Origin: Micrasema longulum | Lineage: Eukaryota; Arthropoda; Insecta; Trichoptera; Brachycentridae | DNA length: 64,000 nt | Assembly (NCBI GenBank): GCA_022494885.1 | Contig: JAGVSM010000853.1 | Span: 1 to 64,000 of the forward strand | Direction: 5' to 3' | Shown: piece by piece, positions 21,100 to 32,551 of the stretch | Numbering within the stretch: the stretch's first letter is position 1 | Layout of the letters: each line of letters opens with the position of its first letter | Made by a program: the position numbers and the translations under genes | Notes under the pieces: generated by a model | Databases searched by the model: none | What the model was told of the DNA's origin: nothing | The model's input: only the letters and a program-made list of their open reading frames with translations

Positions 21100-21425
21100 G
21101 TGGTAAAACGATGTATGATAGCTGCATAAATGTCCAGATCCGTAAACTGTGTAAGTATTATCGGCAGAATCAAGAAAGGGGTGCTGCGTTAGTTTGGACA
21201 TGTGGAGCGAATGGACAGCGAAAAAACGGCCAAAACGATCTACGATGCGAATTTTGATGGATGCAGAAAACGAGGAAGACCGAGAAAACATGACACGATC
21301 GAGTCGATCAAATACTTGAAGATGTCAAGATTGGGAATGATCGGCGTGCGTGCATAAGAAGATATATGAATGTTGAGGAATCGAGGTCTGTATGCAAAGA
21401 CAGAGAGAAAACGGCGTGATGGTTT
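21100..21425 (+). mobile_element. LINE-K ORF2 C-terminal fragment
   Basis: AALVWTCGANGQRKNGQ in one frame, then NFDGCRKRGRPRKT, DRVDQILEDVKIGNDRRACI, RRYMNVEESRSVCKDREKTA. It is the RGRPRKTW tail of LINE-K with two frame changes. Confidence 0.6.
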
Positions 21426-21464
21426 GTTTGTTTGAATTATTTAAAATTATTTTTTTATGCACAC

Positions 21465-21790
21465 CTACGTATTTAAAAAAAACAACAGGGATGGAGGATG
21501 TCTTAAAGAAGGGAATATGGAAGTCTAGGTATTTACAGGGCTTGTGACCTGTCACTGGTTTGAGTGGCCACTTTACACACTGTGTAACATTCACCATTTT
21601 GCCTATGTTTGAACATCCAAATTTCTTCAATTCTTCCATTTGTTGATTTTAGTGAAGTGAAAGAGTTGAAACCTTTATTGTTGTGAAGAGATTCATCTGA
21701 CTGAATACTTTCACATAGTAGGCAACGCCTGAAAACAATTTTCCAATTTTACTTACGTATTACATTCATTATACAAAATATTTTTTTTAA
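21465..21790 (-). mobile_element. J element copy
   Basis: AAGTCTAGGTATTTACAGGG, GTGGCCACTTTACACACTG, AACATTCACCATTTTGCC, AGATTCATCTGACTGAATAC and GTAGGCAACGCCTGAAAAC run in J order on the minus strand. Confidence 0.7.
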
Positions 21791-21794
21791 ATGA

Positions 21795-22035
21795 ATTTTA
21801 ACATTTTTTGTAAAGGTGGTCTGAGTCTTTTGCTTTTTGTGCAATTTCAGTCCCCGGTTTATCAGACTCGACTGTCCTTGTCTCGTTTTAGAAGATTGTA
21901 TATGATATTATTTTGATATTCTCATATTATGTCCATGTGACATTTTTTTCAGTTTTGATTATTCGTCAACAATAACATCAGTAACTTATAAATTCAAGCC
22001 TTTAAGGTTTTTAGGAAATTAAATTTTTCCCATAT
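21795..22035 (-). mobile_element. LINE-A C-terminal fragment
   Basis: Minus strand: KLVTDVIVDE-like stretch, HGHNMRISK-like HNTR motif, IQSSKTRQGQSSLINRGLKL. Shorter and more decayed than 23685-24055. Confidence 0.55.
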
Positions 22036-22039
22036 TAGT

Positions 22040-22344
22040 TAAATAATATAGGTGTAAGGGAACATTCCATAATTATTATCAGAAAGCATTTTAAATATTT
22101 TTTTAATAATTACATTACATTAGTACATTAGTACTACTTTATATTTTTTTACATCTAAATTAATTTTTTTAAACAGCTTACTTGAGACATCTGTTGAAAT
22201 TTCAGTAAACTAATATCATCAGAGAATTGGAGAGTATAAACAATTTGTGCTAATCAAATCAAGCTGTTTTGTGAAACAATCCAGAGATTGTATTTGACAG
22301 AGATTAAATAAATGCAGCGAAGAAAATACTTTATTTATTTATTG
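22040..22344. other. no gene recognised
   Basis: AT-rich spacer. Confidence 0.35.
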
Positions 22345-22500
22345 CAACAGAGAGGGAAAATATTTTTGCTAAAGGAACTGGATATCTAGGCATTTTCAGA
22401 GCTAATGACCTGTTATTCGCAGGTTTACATACTGCAAAACATTTACAACTCTTCCTATGTTCAAATATCCGCTTCCATCTGTTGACTTTTTATTTATTTT
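22345..22500 (-). mobile_element. J element, diverged fragment
   Basis: GGATATCTAGGCATTTTCAG, CTAATGACCTGTTATTCGC and TTCAAATATCCGCTTCCATC TGTTGAC parallel J with many changes. Confidence 0.5.
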
Positions 22501-22549
22501 TTCTTATCCATAAAAAACAAACAATGCATACGGACGTAAAAGATTTACA

Positions 22550-22735
22550 ATGAGGAACTTCAGCCCTACGGAAAATTGGATACAAAAGTGTTTATTTACG
22601 CGCGGTAAAAATTAGAGCATTAAACTTTACGGCAGTTTCTTGAAAATCTGAGATTTTTTTTATGATATGAATCAACCAAAGATAAGAGAGTTGAGAATTA
22701 TTTTCGGTTTACTTACTGCCAACAGACCATACTCG
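22550..22735 (-). mobile_element. N1 element, internally deleted
   Basis: ATGAGGAACTTCAGCCCTAC, ACGCGCGGTAAAAATTAGAG, TTACGGCAGTTTCTTGAAAA, then GAATCAACCAAAGATAAGAG and CGGTTTACTTACTG. The order matches the reverse complement of 14803-15191 with the GACGTCA centre deleted. Confidence 0.65.
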
Positions 22736-22739
22736 GGTT

Positions 22740-23009
22740 AAAAAAAAAACTTTAAATTTACTTTGAATTCTTTTGATTCATTAATTTATTTGACAACTGT
22801 AGTCTGCATTACTTTACGGGCTGTTTAACCCATCGCGTAATGCTGACTGTAAATATAAGTACTAAACGGTCGATATGTCCAGGAAAATAGATCTATATTA
22901 TCCGCAGAAGCCGTATTCAGCAAGCAAATCGCCCAATTGATGGGTGAATAGCTTCACGGTGCGTGAAACAGTGCATAAGATCTCGCTCTAGTATAATTAT
23001 TGCGAACAT
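22740..23009. other. no gene recognised
   Basis: Spacer without frame or repeat partner. Confidence 0.35.
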
Positions 23010-23450
23010 ACAAACTGATCTCTTTCAGTATATTTGGATTATATATGATGAGTGGATCAAGCCAAATAGGTAAAATGTGTGTACTGTTTATGAAATTTGT
23101 TCTATTGGTCTATATAAATTGGTTATGTTTTTTTATGATTATTTTAGTTTTTTCTTGTTTATTATGTTAATGATAATTACATTAATTGGATTAATTACGT
23201 TTTTTTATTGTTATTATTATGTTAACTTTGTTAAATAGCTAATTTAAGGCATGTTTCACATTTTGTAAAATGTTTCCCTCGGCACGGGACACCCCTAGTG
23301 AGAAAACATTATTCTGTATAAAAAAGAATACAAACAACGTAAATGTATAAATAAATAAAAATATACTTCCAGAAATCAGCTTATAGAAATGCTTCCCAAG
23401 AAAAAATTGACGACGAGATTCGAGGGTGTTGTAATCCAGCATCCATTATA
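23010..23450 (+). mobile_element. LINE-G 3' UTR fragment
   Basis: GAGTGGATCAAGCCAAATAG, TTGGATTAATTACGTTTTTT, GGCATGTTTCACATTTTGTA, CCCTCGGCACGGGACACC and a final AAATAAATAAA are shared with 34485-34815. The 23239-23442 minus frame is antisense to it. Confidence 0.65.
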
Positions 23451-23684
23451 TTAATAATGATGGATACAAGAATGCAAAATTATTGTTTTCTTTATGATAT
23501 AAGTATCGCAAAAATCGCTAATGACATGATCATCGGGGGGATAATTATAATTTTGTATTCCTTTGAAAACAAAACTATTTGGCCATGACTTGTGTGAAAT
23601 TTTAATGTTATTTCGGTATTTTTTTCATTTTAAAATTTCATTGATAAACCCTTACAGGTTACATACACTTAACAAAATATTTTT
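23451..23684. other. no gene recognised
   Basis: Short unassigned spacer. Confidence 0.3.
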
Positions 23685-24055
23685 GCTTTTGAAATTCACA
23701 TTCTACTGTTAATGATAATATTTTTAACGTCTTTTGTAAATGTTGTCAGAGTCTTTTGCTTAGTTTTGTCTGAAAGTTTATTGTATAATCTCAGTGCATG
23801 GTTTATTAGTCTCGACTGTCCTTGTCTCGTTTTAAAAGATTGGATATGATATTTTTCTGATATTCTCGTATTGTGTCCATGTTTAGTACAATTTTTTTCA
23901 AGTTTTAGTTCTTTGTCTACAATTACATCAGCGACTAATTTATGAATAAAATTTAAGATTTCTAGTTTAAAGAGTTCAGTTACATTTAATTGCTTAGTTT
24001 GTTTAAAAATCTGTTTTGAAAATTCATGTCTTTCACATCTGATTCAGTTATTTTT
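23685..24055 (-). mobile_element. LINE-A ORF2 C-terminal fragment
   Basis: Minus strand reads ELFKLEILNFIHKLVADVIV, DKELKLEKN, HGHNTRISEKYHIQSFKTRQ, GQSRLINHALRLYNKLSD and KTLTTFTKDVKNI. HNTRxS ... Q.SL...xxLYNKLS is the C-terminal LINE motif. It is nearly free of stops, one of the better kept LINE-A tails here. Confidence 0.7.
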
Positions 24056-24059
24056 TTAT

Positions 24060-24840
24060 TTTTTTTATTTATTTATTCACACTCTTTATCAAAGTACAAT
24101 TCCATGTTCACTTTGCCCAGCTAACAAGGGTACATACCCCGTTCCAAGCTAGGCAATTACATTTTAATATATTATAATAGTTAACAAATTAATATGGAGC
24201 ACAGACAAACAAAATATAAACTTATTCGGATACACATTTTGATTCATATACATACAGACATACACACATATACACACATATACACACATATATATATAAA
24301 TATACACATGTACATACACACATATGTACATACACCCATGCGCATACACATACATACATTCATAAAAACATAGACAATTTATTTATGCGAAACTTCATGG
24401 TTGTCATCTATAAATATATATTTTTAATTATTCCTTATTTTTTATATTTTATTTTTGACATCCAGTAAGGTTCTCCAATCCGTGGCATGCATCAACTTTT
24501 CTGACTCCCTACGACCAATGTCATGAAAGAGCGAGGTCAACACCTTCCGTAACTTGACAACACTTCCGTCTTTCCACGATTCTGGCAAAAGGTTATGGAC
24601 CTTTTGCCTACGTTATAGTGTTGTCTCGATGCCAGAACAGTGTTGACCCCTTCACTTAGTATCAGATCCCTATTAGAGTATCTTGTATTATGATTGTGGT
24701 TGACGCTTGGGTAAATGTCTCTCTTTATGTGTGTAACCACTACCGTTCTCAATATATACTGTTGAATAATATTCAGTACTCTGAATTCTTTGAAGAGCAA
24801 GTCAAGTATTTGTCTCAATGTACCAAATATGTTTCGTTAT
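24060..24840 (-). mobile_element. LINE ORF2 C-terminus with 3' UTR microsatellite
   Basis: A 93-codon minus frame (24537-24818) reads QILDLLFKEFRVLNIIQQYI, LRTVVVTHIK, NHNHNTRYSNRDLILSEGVN, RQHYNVGKRS (HNTRYSN motif), ending at GRC. In minus sense a 3' UTR follows, with a CATA-type microsatellite at 24240-24362 and an AAATAAATAAAAAA tail near 24050-24080. Confidence 0.6.
24240..24362. repeat. TACACA/CATA microsatellite
   Basis: Alternating CA, TA and CATA units, e.g. three ATACACACAT repeats in a row. Confidence 0.85.
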
Positions 24841-24844
24841 GAAT

Positions 24845-26445
24845 TAAATATTTGCTATCCATATTAATACCTTGATATTTTCGAACCCTAAAAAAACATA
24901 TCATATAAATTGATCTGTTTCTGCCCGGTAACAAATACATAAATCAGCGAAAGCCGAGATGAAACCCTCCTAGCGATATAATCTACATATTATCAGAATT
25001 AATTGTCATGTATTTCATCTATAGGCACAATGAATGATAATGAAATTACTGAGAAGTTCGAGAACCGATAGAACTAATATCGACCTTCAAACTTAATCCA
25101 ATTCTATTGTCCAATCGTTAGCAATCAAAAACTTTCACTTGAAACTCCAGCTCCAGCTCCAAAACCAGCCGTAAAAAGTTTCAAGCCCTTTTTTACTTTT
25201 AATATTTTAAGCATTAACTTTGTTGTCAAACATTTCAATAATTGTAAGTTCCTTAATACGGGGACCTTATGCTGGACTCATTCGTCTTTAGAAACGTATG
25301 CGACTTCCGTAATTCGATGAGTGACAGCATCCTTGAACCACCTATACGAATGTAGTCGATTGAAAACCAATCGACTTTATCTCGAATGCCCTAAATCACA
25401 TTGATAATCGAATGCGACATCGTTACTTCAGCTGTCAAACTTCCTTTTTTAGAAAGCTCGGCATTTATGTTTGAATGATGAGTGTGTATTTTTGTTATAA
25501 TGAACTTTTAAAAAATTTACAACACTGATCAATATTATAATGATAACGTATCAACAAATGTGCAACAAATACAACTGAACTTATTTTGAATCCATTATCA
25601 AACGAAGAAACATGATTTTAAAATTATTTTATCGCTTGTCATATTTAAAATATAGGTACTCGTATATTATACAATATGTTTTTATAAATCCATTGAATCC
25701 ATATGATATATTTCTAATACCATGTAGATGTGTGTTATGTCAAAGGCAAATAATAATCATAAATATTTCAGTGTCTCAGTAAAACATCTTCTTATATTTT
25801 TTCATAACATTCCATTTACAAAATATTCAACGGAAGAAGTCTGACAGGAAACAATAAAAGTTTACGTGTGGCAGGAGAGCCATGGGCCATAGATAAATAC
25901 GGATTTGTTAGTGTTGCAACTTTCTCGTTCGTTTTTGTAATTAAGTTGTCGGGGGGTTTTCAAGAATAGCATTATGACAAAGCAATCGAGATGTCCAATC
26001 GACTATTGTCGAGTAGGTGACAAAATGTCACATCTTTCCAGCATAACGCTCCAGGCAAACGTCGTTTTGCGCAAGAGTTCCGTTTCAAAAGACATCGGGG
26101 TAAAAAAAAATCGACGTAAAATGAACACAAATATAATGGAAGATATGAGGTTAGGTTCCGTGTCAAAATTCTAAGAACAATCTAACATTTTTATATATAT
26201 TCTAAATATATAAATTATAAATATATTTAATAAATACAGTTTAATTTCGTTAACTAAAATAAATAATGATCTCTTGATAAAAATAATGTTTTTTTTTATA
26301 ATAAATACTAACTCACCAGTTAATCGGTACTAAATTAAATTCTCACAGATGTATTTACTCTAAGATTCTCACATTTTTTTTTTTTAAAAAACATCAAATT
26401 TCTTTGGCTTTGATTGTTGTTTCCTTTCTTGCAGATTCATAGCAT
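24845..26445. other. long stretch without recognised gene
   Basis: AT-rich. 25255-25450 and 25830-26170 are somewhat GC-richer. Overlapping frames at 25972-26174 on both strands have no domain. Repeated words such as CGATTCGA-like and TCGACTATTG near 25280-25410 did not resolve into a TIR. Confidence 0.35.
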
Positions 26446-26449
26446 AAGG

Positions 26450-26890
26450 TCGAACGGCAGCTGTGACGCTTTTTTTAACATTTGCGCTTCGATTGGAATT
26501 TATTTATTTATTTTATTAGGTAAACAAACAGTATGTACACAAATATTGCCAATTTCTTTGTACATTAGTATAAGAAACTCATGCACACACCAAAAAAAAT
26601 GTTTACACCTGAAACAATAATTTGAATTATGTTCAATATAATAAATGTAAAAGAAACGAAATGTATTAATATGTATAGAATAATGAAGTTAAATATCTGC
26701 TTCTCTCAAAATTTCTATAATTTTTGACCTAAATTTACATACATTGTCACAAAAAATATCAGCCTCGGTAAATATATTGTTATATTGGTCGCATATTCTA
26801 GGTATTGTAGATTGTTTAAAATAGTTTGTTGACGCGTTTCCTGTGTAAAGCAGAATCCCAAAACGGAATCCCCATCTATTTCACAAGCTC
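26450..26890 (-). mobile_element. LINE-F 3' UTR fragment
   Basis: ATGCACACACCAAAAAAAAT, AATATCTGCTTCTCTCAA, AAATTTACATACATTGTCAC, TCGCATATTCTAGGTATTG and GTTGACGCGTTTCCTGTGTA match 41275-41540 in the same order. In minus sense it is the end of ORF2 plus 3' UTR. Confidence 0.6.
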
Positions 26891-26899
26891 ATCTGTTAA

Positions 26900-27369
26900 C
26901 ATTTCTAAAGAAGAAAGGATACGAGTTAGACCTGCCGTTTTTAGGCTGCTCGCGTACACGGTGGTAGAATAAAACAACGTGTAAAAGTGTGTCTGCTATT
27001 AGAATCGCGGCGCCTACTGTCGTCTGGTGTCGGCCGAACTTAGGAATCCCACGCCGTCACCAACCTGCTTAATTGTAAATCGGCGTAAATCGAACCGATG
27101 CAAAACGATGGTTACTTGTTTTTTTATAAAACCACTTTCAGAATTTTCTATGCCTACCGGTTTCGAAACGTGTCCGGCTCTTCGTCGGACACTCATTACA
27201 CTAACATGCAAATACCACTGTACACCTTCACAATATAAGCAGTAGCACAGAAATAAAAGCCAACGCTCACATAACGAATGTGTGACGACAAAACATTATT
27301 TTGAAAAAGAAAGGATATGGGTAGATTCAGAATTTTTACAGTCGTGAGTTTCTATAGTAAAAATGTAAT
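26900..27369. other. GC-richer unassigned patch
   Basis: 26920-27240 has CpG-containing sequence and 65-72-codon frames on both strands (27014-27211 minus; 27027-27245 plus). No domain or partner copy was recognised; possible exon or unknown repeat. Confidence 0.3.
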
Positions 27370-27831
27370 ACAGATGTTCAGCGCTACAGGAAATTGGATA
27401 TAATTTTTTTTTTCTTTCTCGCGTTATAGAAATTAGAGCATTTAATTGTAAGGTGAAGTGTATCGAAAATGTATACAAAATAAAATAAAAATGAACTACT
27501 TTGAATCGGGTTGTGGTCCTGTGGCTAGCTTCTCGGATTCACGGATCAAAGGTCCGTGGTTCGAATCCCACTCTACCTCAACTTGATTCCCATTTTCTAA
27601 TAGTGAGCTATTTACAACTCGTTGAAAATGGCCCTTAAAATTAAATATTTAGGTAAATCATAAGAACACAAATATGTTTTTTACTAAAAAAAAAATTAAA
27701 ACTACATCACAAGTTCTTCCGAATCAACCAGTAGTAGAGTGATGTGACCTATTTCCGGTTTCTCGGAAGCCAACTCACCAATCAGCGGAACTCTCCAAAG
27801 AAAACTTGTGACGTCATGGGCGGAGTAATTT
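27370..27831 (-). mobile_element. N1 element with nested SINE-4, right end lost
   Basis: GCGCTACAGGAAATTGGATA, GAAATTAGAGCATTTAATTG and GAACTACTTTGAA, then the SINE-4 insert, then AAGTTCTTCCGAATCAACC, TTGTGACGTCATGGGCGGAG. It is cut at 27832 by a SINE-2. Confidence 0.65.
27505..27690 (+). repeat. SINE-4 (tRNA-like head)
   Basis: GTTGTGGTCCTGTGGCTAGC (A-box region) and B box GGTTCGAATCC near 27558-27568, then a unique body. It interrupts N1 between ACTTTGAA and the AAGTTCTTCC block, so it is an insertion. Only one copy is seen here. Confidence 0.55.
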
Positions 27832-28010
27832 CATCATCATCATCGTTATTTTCTGCACCGAATAGTGCATAGAGCGCTCCATTGGTACATCAATCGCAGC
27901 GTGTCTTAATCGTCTTTGTTACATGAAGGTAAGATGATCAGCTTAATGCCTCAGGAGTCAGGAGGGACTATGAAATGAACGTAGTTATGCAGAAAGTAGC
28001 CAGTCCACCA
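27832..28010 (-). repeat. SINE-2, head missing
   Basis: CATCATCATCGTTATTTTC, TAGTGCATAGAGCGCTCCAT, ATCAATCGCAGCGTGTCTTA, ACATGAAGGTAAGATGATCA and GGGACTATGAAATGA match SINE-2 in minus sense. Confidence 0.65.
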
Positions 28011-28014
28011 TTTA

Positions 28015-28290
28015 AAAAAAAAAGATATTCTGTAAAAAAGAAGTTCTGTAATCTTTTAAGTGAGTGCAAACTGCTATAAAGTTTACGACTAACTTCGTTA
28101 ACCTAATCGTGCCACCCTAAATGCTTTGAATGATAATACCTAAGTTTTTGACCGAAGTCAAGGAATTTCTGTACCATCTATTTTGAAAAGAGGAAGTGTG
28201 GAAAAAATTCGCTTTTTAATACACTTTTTTGCTACCAACAAGTACAATTTGGGTTTTTGTTGGATTTATAAGAAGTCCATACTTTTTTGT
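28015..28290 (-). mobile_element. LINE-B reverse-transcriptase segment
   Basis: Minus strand reads YGLLINPTKTQIVLVGSKKV, then SVKNLGIII and finally SLHSLKRLQNF-like sequence identical in position to the start of the 15778 copy. GLxxNPxKTQ and VKNLGV(I)xI are the conserved blocks just after the YADD catalytic motif of jockey/CR1-type RTs. Stops and frameshifts are present. Confidence 0.65.
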
Positions 28291-28314
28291 CCATTAAGAG
28301 ATATGCTCTGAGAG

Positions 28315-28440
28315 ATATTCGGTGGAACTGAGGGACGAAAGATCGACGTAGTAGGAGGCGAAATTACTGGCTGGGGATAGGGTCTCATAGAGGCGTCTGG
28401 TGATGTCCACATGTTCCACTTAGGAGCGGATATGGAAAAA
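28315..28440 (+). mobile_element. LINE-C C-terminal fragment
   Basis: Plus strand VELRDERST, EAKLLAGDRVS, RRLVMS, closely parallel to VELRGAGLT, ARVLASERVS, RRRLVMS at 20480-20730 (minus), then TTAGGAGCGGATATGG as in other RTE-like ends. Confidence 0.5.
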
Positions 28441-28444
28441 AAAA

Positions 28445-29035
28445 AGAATTACAATTTAAATTCTTAATACATTAAGCGCAGGAATTTTGCAACCGTCTTT
28501 ATGGTGTTTTTCTCGAGTTGATGTTTCAGTTGCACGACCTTTGAGATTTACGACAGTCAATATTGAATCAAAACATTATTTTAAAAGTTATTGATAAAAT
28601 TCACCGCGGTTTACCGCTTACGCAACGTACCGCTCAAAACATTGTAACATTATATTAAACTTAAAGTATTTCGTAAGATTAAATTAAATTATTAATTTGA
28701 ACAGCCTCTAGCGCAGTCTCTTCAGCCCATCAACATTCAATAAAAGTTATATAAATTAAGGTGGGTCATTCAAGGTATTCCAACTGCAATTATTAATTCT
28801 GCCATAATAATTATCAAAATGACCCATTTTTGTAGCGCCATTGATGCAAGATTAAGTTTTGAAACAACAAGAAGAAATTAAATAAAACTTAAAAAAAATC
28901 AAAAAACTGCCGAACAAAATTGTCAATTTTCCATAATTGCTAAAATCGTACATCTATAAATCGATTTTTTTTCCAATTTTAAATTATAAATGCCTATGAA
29001 ATTCTGTTAAGTAAAACCTTTTTTTTGTATGTATT
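28445..29035. other. no gene recognised
   Basis: AT-rich spacer; nothing assigned. Confidence 0.35.
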
Positions 29036-29276
29036 CATCATCATCATTCCCTTTCCATACCGGATGATGCATAGGGCATTGCATTGGAACACCAATTGCA
29101 GCGTATCTTGATCATTTTTGCAACATGAAGGTAAGATTGTCTTACGTTTAGGTACCAGTCCAGGGACTATGAAATATTCCAATGTAAAAATACCCTTTTA
29201 CATAAACCATGTCGGGAATCGAACCCGAGACCTCTTTCACGGTTGGCAAACGCACTGACTATTACACCACGAGGCC
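29036..29276 (-). repeat. SINE-2, complete copy
   Basis: In minus sense: head GGCCTCGTGGTGTAATAGTC with A box, B box GGGTTCGATTCCC near 29213-29226, body TTTCATAGTCCCTGGACTGG, CTTACCTTCATGTTGCAAAA, ATACGCTGCAATTGG, GCAATGCCCTATGCATC, and tail GGGAATGATGATGATG. The GATGAT tail resembles the 3' end of the LINE-C copies (41120-41136, 43230-43245), suggesting mobilisation by an RTE-like LINE. Confidence 0.75.
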
Positions 29277-29335
29277 TTATTAGTTACAATTTAATGCTCG
29301 AATTTCCCGTAGCACCGAACTTTCTCATTCTTCCT
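29277..29335 (-). mobile_element. N1 terminal remnant
   Basis: ACAATTTAATGCTCGAATTT, CCCGTAGCACCGAACTTTCT CATT parallels the right end of N1 at 55015-55093. The SINE-2 inserted at its edge. Confidence 0.5.
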
Positions 29336-29339
29336 CCTG

Positions 29340-29984
29340 TTGAAGAGCGAAAACCTTTATTTATGCGGGTAAGTTTCTTCCTTGTATCTTATAAAAATTA
29401 CTCTTATTGCAACTATTTTGTATTTATGAAAAAATAAGAGATATTTGTGGCCTCATTGAAAAGTATATAAAAATCTACTTATTTCGTAAAAACATAAATT
29501 CGCGGCAACATTTTTTTATGAACATCATACAATGTTAATTTTATGTCCTCACGCCATTTATTTTAGTAAAATTTTATAAATACAACATATCTATATATTT
29601 TTATTTTATATTCTATGGAGATTTTGATTCTCATGCAATTAGTTTAATTGTCACGTGACAATGACACGTTAAAGAGGAATCACAAAAATTTAAAACAATA
29701 AAATTTCGAAATCAAACAATGTAGTGAAACAAAAGATATCGGATTTCTTGTGGGAAACTGCTCTCTTTTGTTTTTCGAAGATTAATTATTAAATCTTCGT
29801 TCATGCAATTTGCAGTTTATTGTAAAAAAATATTCAACTTCAGAATTCGCAAGATGAATTTGATTATCACGTGATGAGCAGAAATGTGTGAAAGGCTTGT
29901 ATAATCATAATAATTTCACTCTATAAAACGCATATAATTTAGATTTGTTCATTTTATATCAAAACATTTCCTACTTCTTTATGT
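29340..29984. other. no gene recognised
   Basis: AT-rich; nothing assigned. Confidence 0.35.
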
Positions 29985-30260
29985 ACGCTTTATTTATGAA
30001 GTTCATAACAGAACTAATATTAACATTTACAAACATTACATAATATCAAAATTTATCAAGAAAAAATAATTTACAATTAAAAATTGATTTAAAAATATTT
30101 TAAGGCGTTCAATTTCTTTCATTTCGTCGGGTAACGCGGTGTACAATTTTTAATTCTTGTACAGTAGGTTTTAGACAGTACTTTTTAAACTTATTATTGT
30201 CAATTCGTGTATTAATTGAGAAAATATAACCAAGTTCTACGCTTCAGATAGACTTTTTTT
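29985..30260 (-). mobile_element. possible LINE C-terminal remnant
   Basis: Minus strand gives NTRIDNNKFKKYCLKPTVQE, LKIVHRVTRRNERN, then AT-rich 3' sequence. The NTRxxNN start fits a LINE tail but nothing else confirms it. Confidence 0.3.
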
Positions 30261-31180
30261 TAACTGAAAAAAAAACAATGCTAAACGTAACTTTAAAATT
30301 AAAGCTATAAATAAAAACATGCTCAAGTTATATAAAAAAAAAAGTATTTAAAGTGACAAAAAAACAGACAGAAAAGTTATATTAAAAGTAATCAGTGAAA
30401 TTATATTGGAAAGAGAAAAAAAAACTATCAATAATTTTTAAAAAAAACGATGCTCATAAGAACATGGAATTAAAAATATAAGCCAAAAATAATAATAAAT
30501 TACAGTAATAAAATGTTATTTTAAAAGGCAATTCTAAAGAAATTCCTTTAAAATACACTAAAAGTAATTTAAAGAAAAAACAATATTATTTAAATAGATC
30601 TTTCAGTTTTTTTAAATAGAAAGCTTTAAAAAAAATATTGAAAGTCTAAAGATTTGAAATGAAAGTTAGTTTAAAAAAGCAATATAATTATTAAGAATTA
30701 ATAAATAATTGTACTAAAGAAGTTCATAATTTTAACAAAACCATTTTACAAAATAAAATGTGATGAAATGCAAAATAAAAAATGGTATATAATTACTTTT
30801 AATAAAAATATCAATGGGAGTTTTCTTCAAAGTTTTTCAGTTCATTCTTTTTAAAGACTTTCAGTTCTGTGTGATACACATCAATATGATTGAAAAAGCT
30901 ATTAAAAGTTGAACAAGTAACAAGAACATCGAAGAACTGCTGCCGGTATCAAGAATGAGAACATCGTATGGTCAATGTTCCCATTTATATCTTGAACCTT
31001 AATCGGGGCACATAAAAAAAAAACTATAAAAAATATATTAATGGATGAAATGTAATTAATCTGGAAACTATATAATCCAAGCTACCTACACTTAGTTGAG
31101 CTTTGTTAAAATTTATTTTAATTTAAAATCAATTATTTATTTTATAGATGTAGAACGTTAATTCCAAAATTATTATTATT
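30261..31180. other. A-rich, no gene recognised
   Basis: Strongly A-rich on the plus strand (30260-30800), possibly a decayed tandem UTR; 30840-31010 is more complex but unassigned. Confidence 0.35.
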
Positions 31181-31538
31181 TATATCACTACAGAGATGGG
31201 TAGAATTTTTTTTTTCAAGATTATGGATATTCGAGCGTTTACAGGGCTTATGACCTATCATAGGTTGGGTTCAAGTGGCCACTTTTATGTAGAATTCTAC
31301 AACATTCCCCATTCCGCTTATTAGCGAATATCCATATCGGTGACATTTTTGGTTTTAGTATATATGTCATGAAACAGGGAAATCTTTCGCTAGCGCGTTT
31401 GGAGCGCCATCTATGTATTTGATATTGAGGTTAAAAGTGGCCACTTGAACCCAACCTATGACAGGTCATAAGCCCTGTAAACGCTCGAATATCCATAATC
31501 TTGAAACAAAAATTCTACCCATCTCTGTAGTGATATTA
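31181..31538. mobile_element. foldback element with about 105-bp arms
   Basis: Left arm 31181-31288 (ATATCACTACAGAGATGGGT, GATTATGGATATTCGAGCG, TTACAGGGCTTATGACCT, TTGGGTTCAAGTGGCCACTT) recurs inverted at 31431-31538 with over 90% identity. The spacer (31289-31430) contains CATTCCGCTTATTAGCGAAT, which is partly self-complementary. Arms share GTGGCCACTT and CAGGGCTTATGACCT with J, so the two families are related. No coding capacity. Confidence 0.8.
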
Positions 31539-31539
31539 A

Positions 31540-32551
31540 TAATAATACACCAACTCCCCCTTGGGATAAAACCCAAAATTGTGTGTGTATAAATATGTAA
31601 ATATATATACACATACCAAAAATAATATTGTCCAAAATTATTCATTGCGTTAAAAAACAAATTAAAATAAAATCGTAACAAGTCTTTCTCGCATGTGTTT
31701 TCCCAATGAGGAATACATCGTCAATTAAATAATTTAATGTTATATATTACTATGAAAGCACCCCCCCCCCCCCTTTCCTGAAACTTTTCATAAAGACTTA
31801 TCTTCTTTCAGTTTCGCAAATTGACTATCAATTTTTTAGAAACTAACTGAACGAAAATTTAATGCTTCTTTACAATCAAACCGTGAAAATAACAAAACAA
31901 AGTATCTTTAAAAAATTTTCATTGTAACGCAGTATTGTAGTATTGTCAATTTGTGATCAATCAAATACACATGGTACAGACATTCATCTTTTTCTAAATT
32001 CCCAGTATGACAGCGAAGGAATACAGTGTTAGTTCCAAATTGAGACCGCGGCCGCATGGTCCAGATCCCGCTTCGGAAAGGGAAAAGAAGATAGTAATAC
32101 AAACAAATCAAACAAATCGAACGACACAACACCCAAATACATATAGGAAACATTAGAAGAATTTGCCCCATACAACATGCACTCAAGCAATATAAGAAAA
32201 ACAATACGTTTGCCAAAGCACATTAGAACCTACATCAAATTATCAAGACACTACTGGCAAAGTTCTAACCCAGATACTAACATGATCCCTATCGAACTCG
32301 GGTGAAATTACTTCTCGTAATAACACTGATCCCTCCCAAAAAACTGTTTTGTTTTTTATGTAATGTTTTTTTGTTGTACATATTAAACTGGGCTCAATGA
32401 TAATAAACAGAAGAGCTTGCGTTGCTCAAATCGAGAGGCGAAATGCTATAACTCTTACTACGATGAAGAAATTAAATAACAAAGAAGTATCACCAGGACC
32501 AAAAAAAAATGGTCAAAATCCTCATTTTTCTTATATTTCTTTTCATTTTTT
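31540..32551. other. no gene recognised; C13 run
   Basis: A 13-C homopolymer lies at 31761-31773. A 102-codon minus frame (31908-32216) is rich in hydrophobic and Cys residues but resembles no family known to me, and it would need host splicing or a promoter that is not visible. Confidence 0.3.

Noticed and set aside
24164..24355. CVYVYVHI-type 63-codon frame
   Set aside because: Translation of the CATA microsatellite.
31908..32216. 102-codon hydrophobic Cys-rich minus frame
   Set aside because: No signal peptide plus mature-domain structure or partner copies; likely chance in AT-rich DNA.
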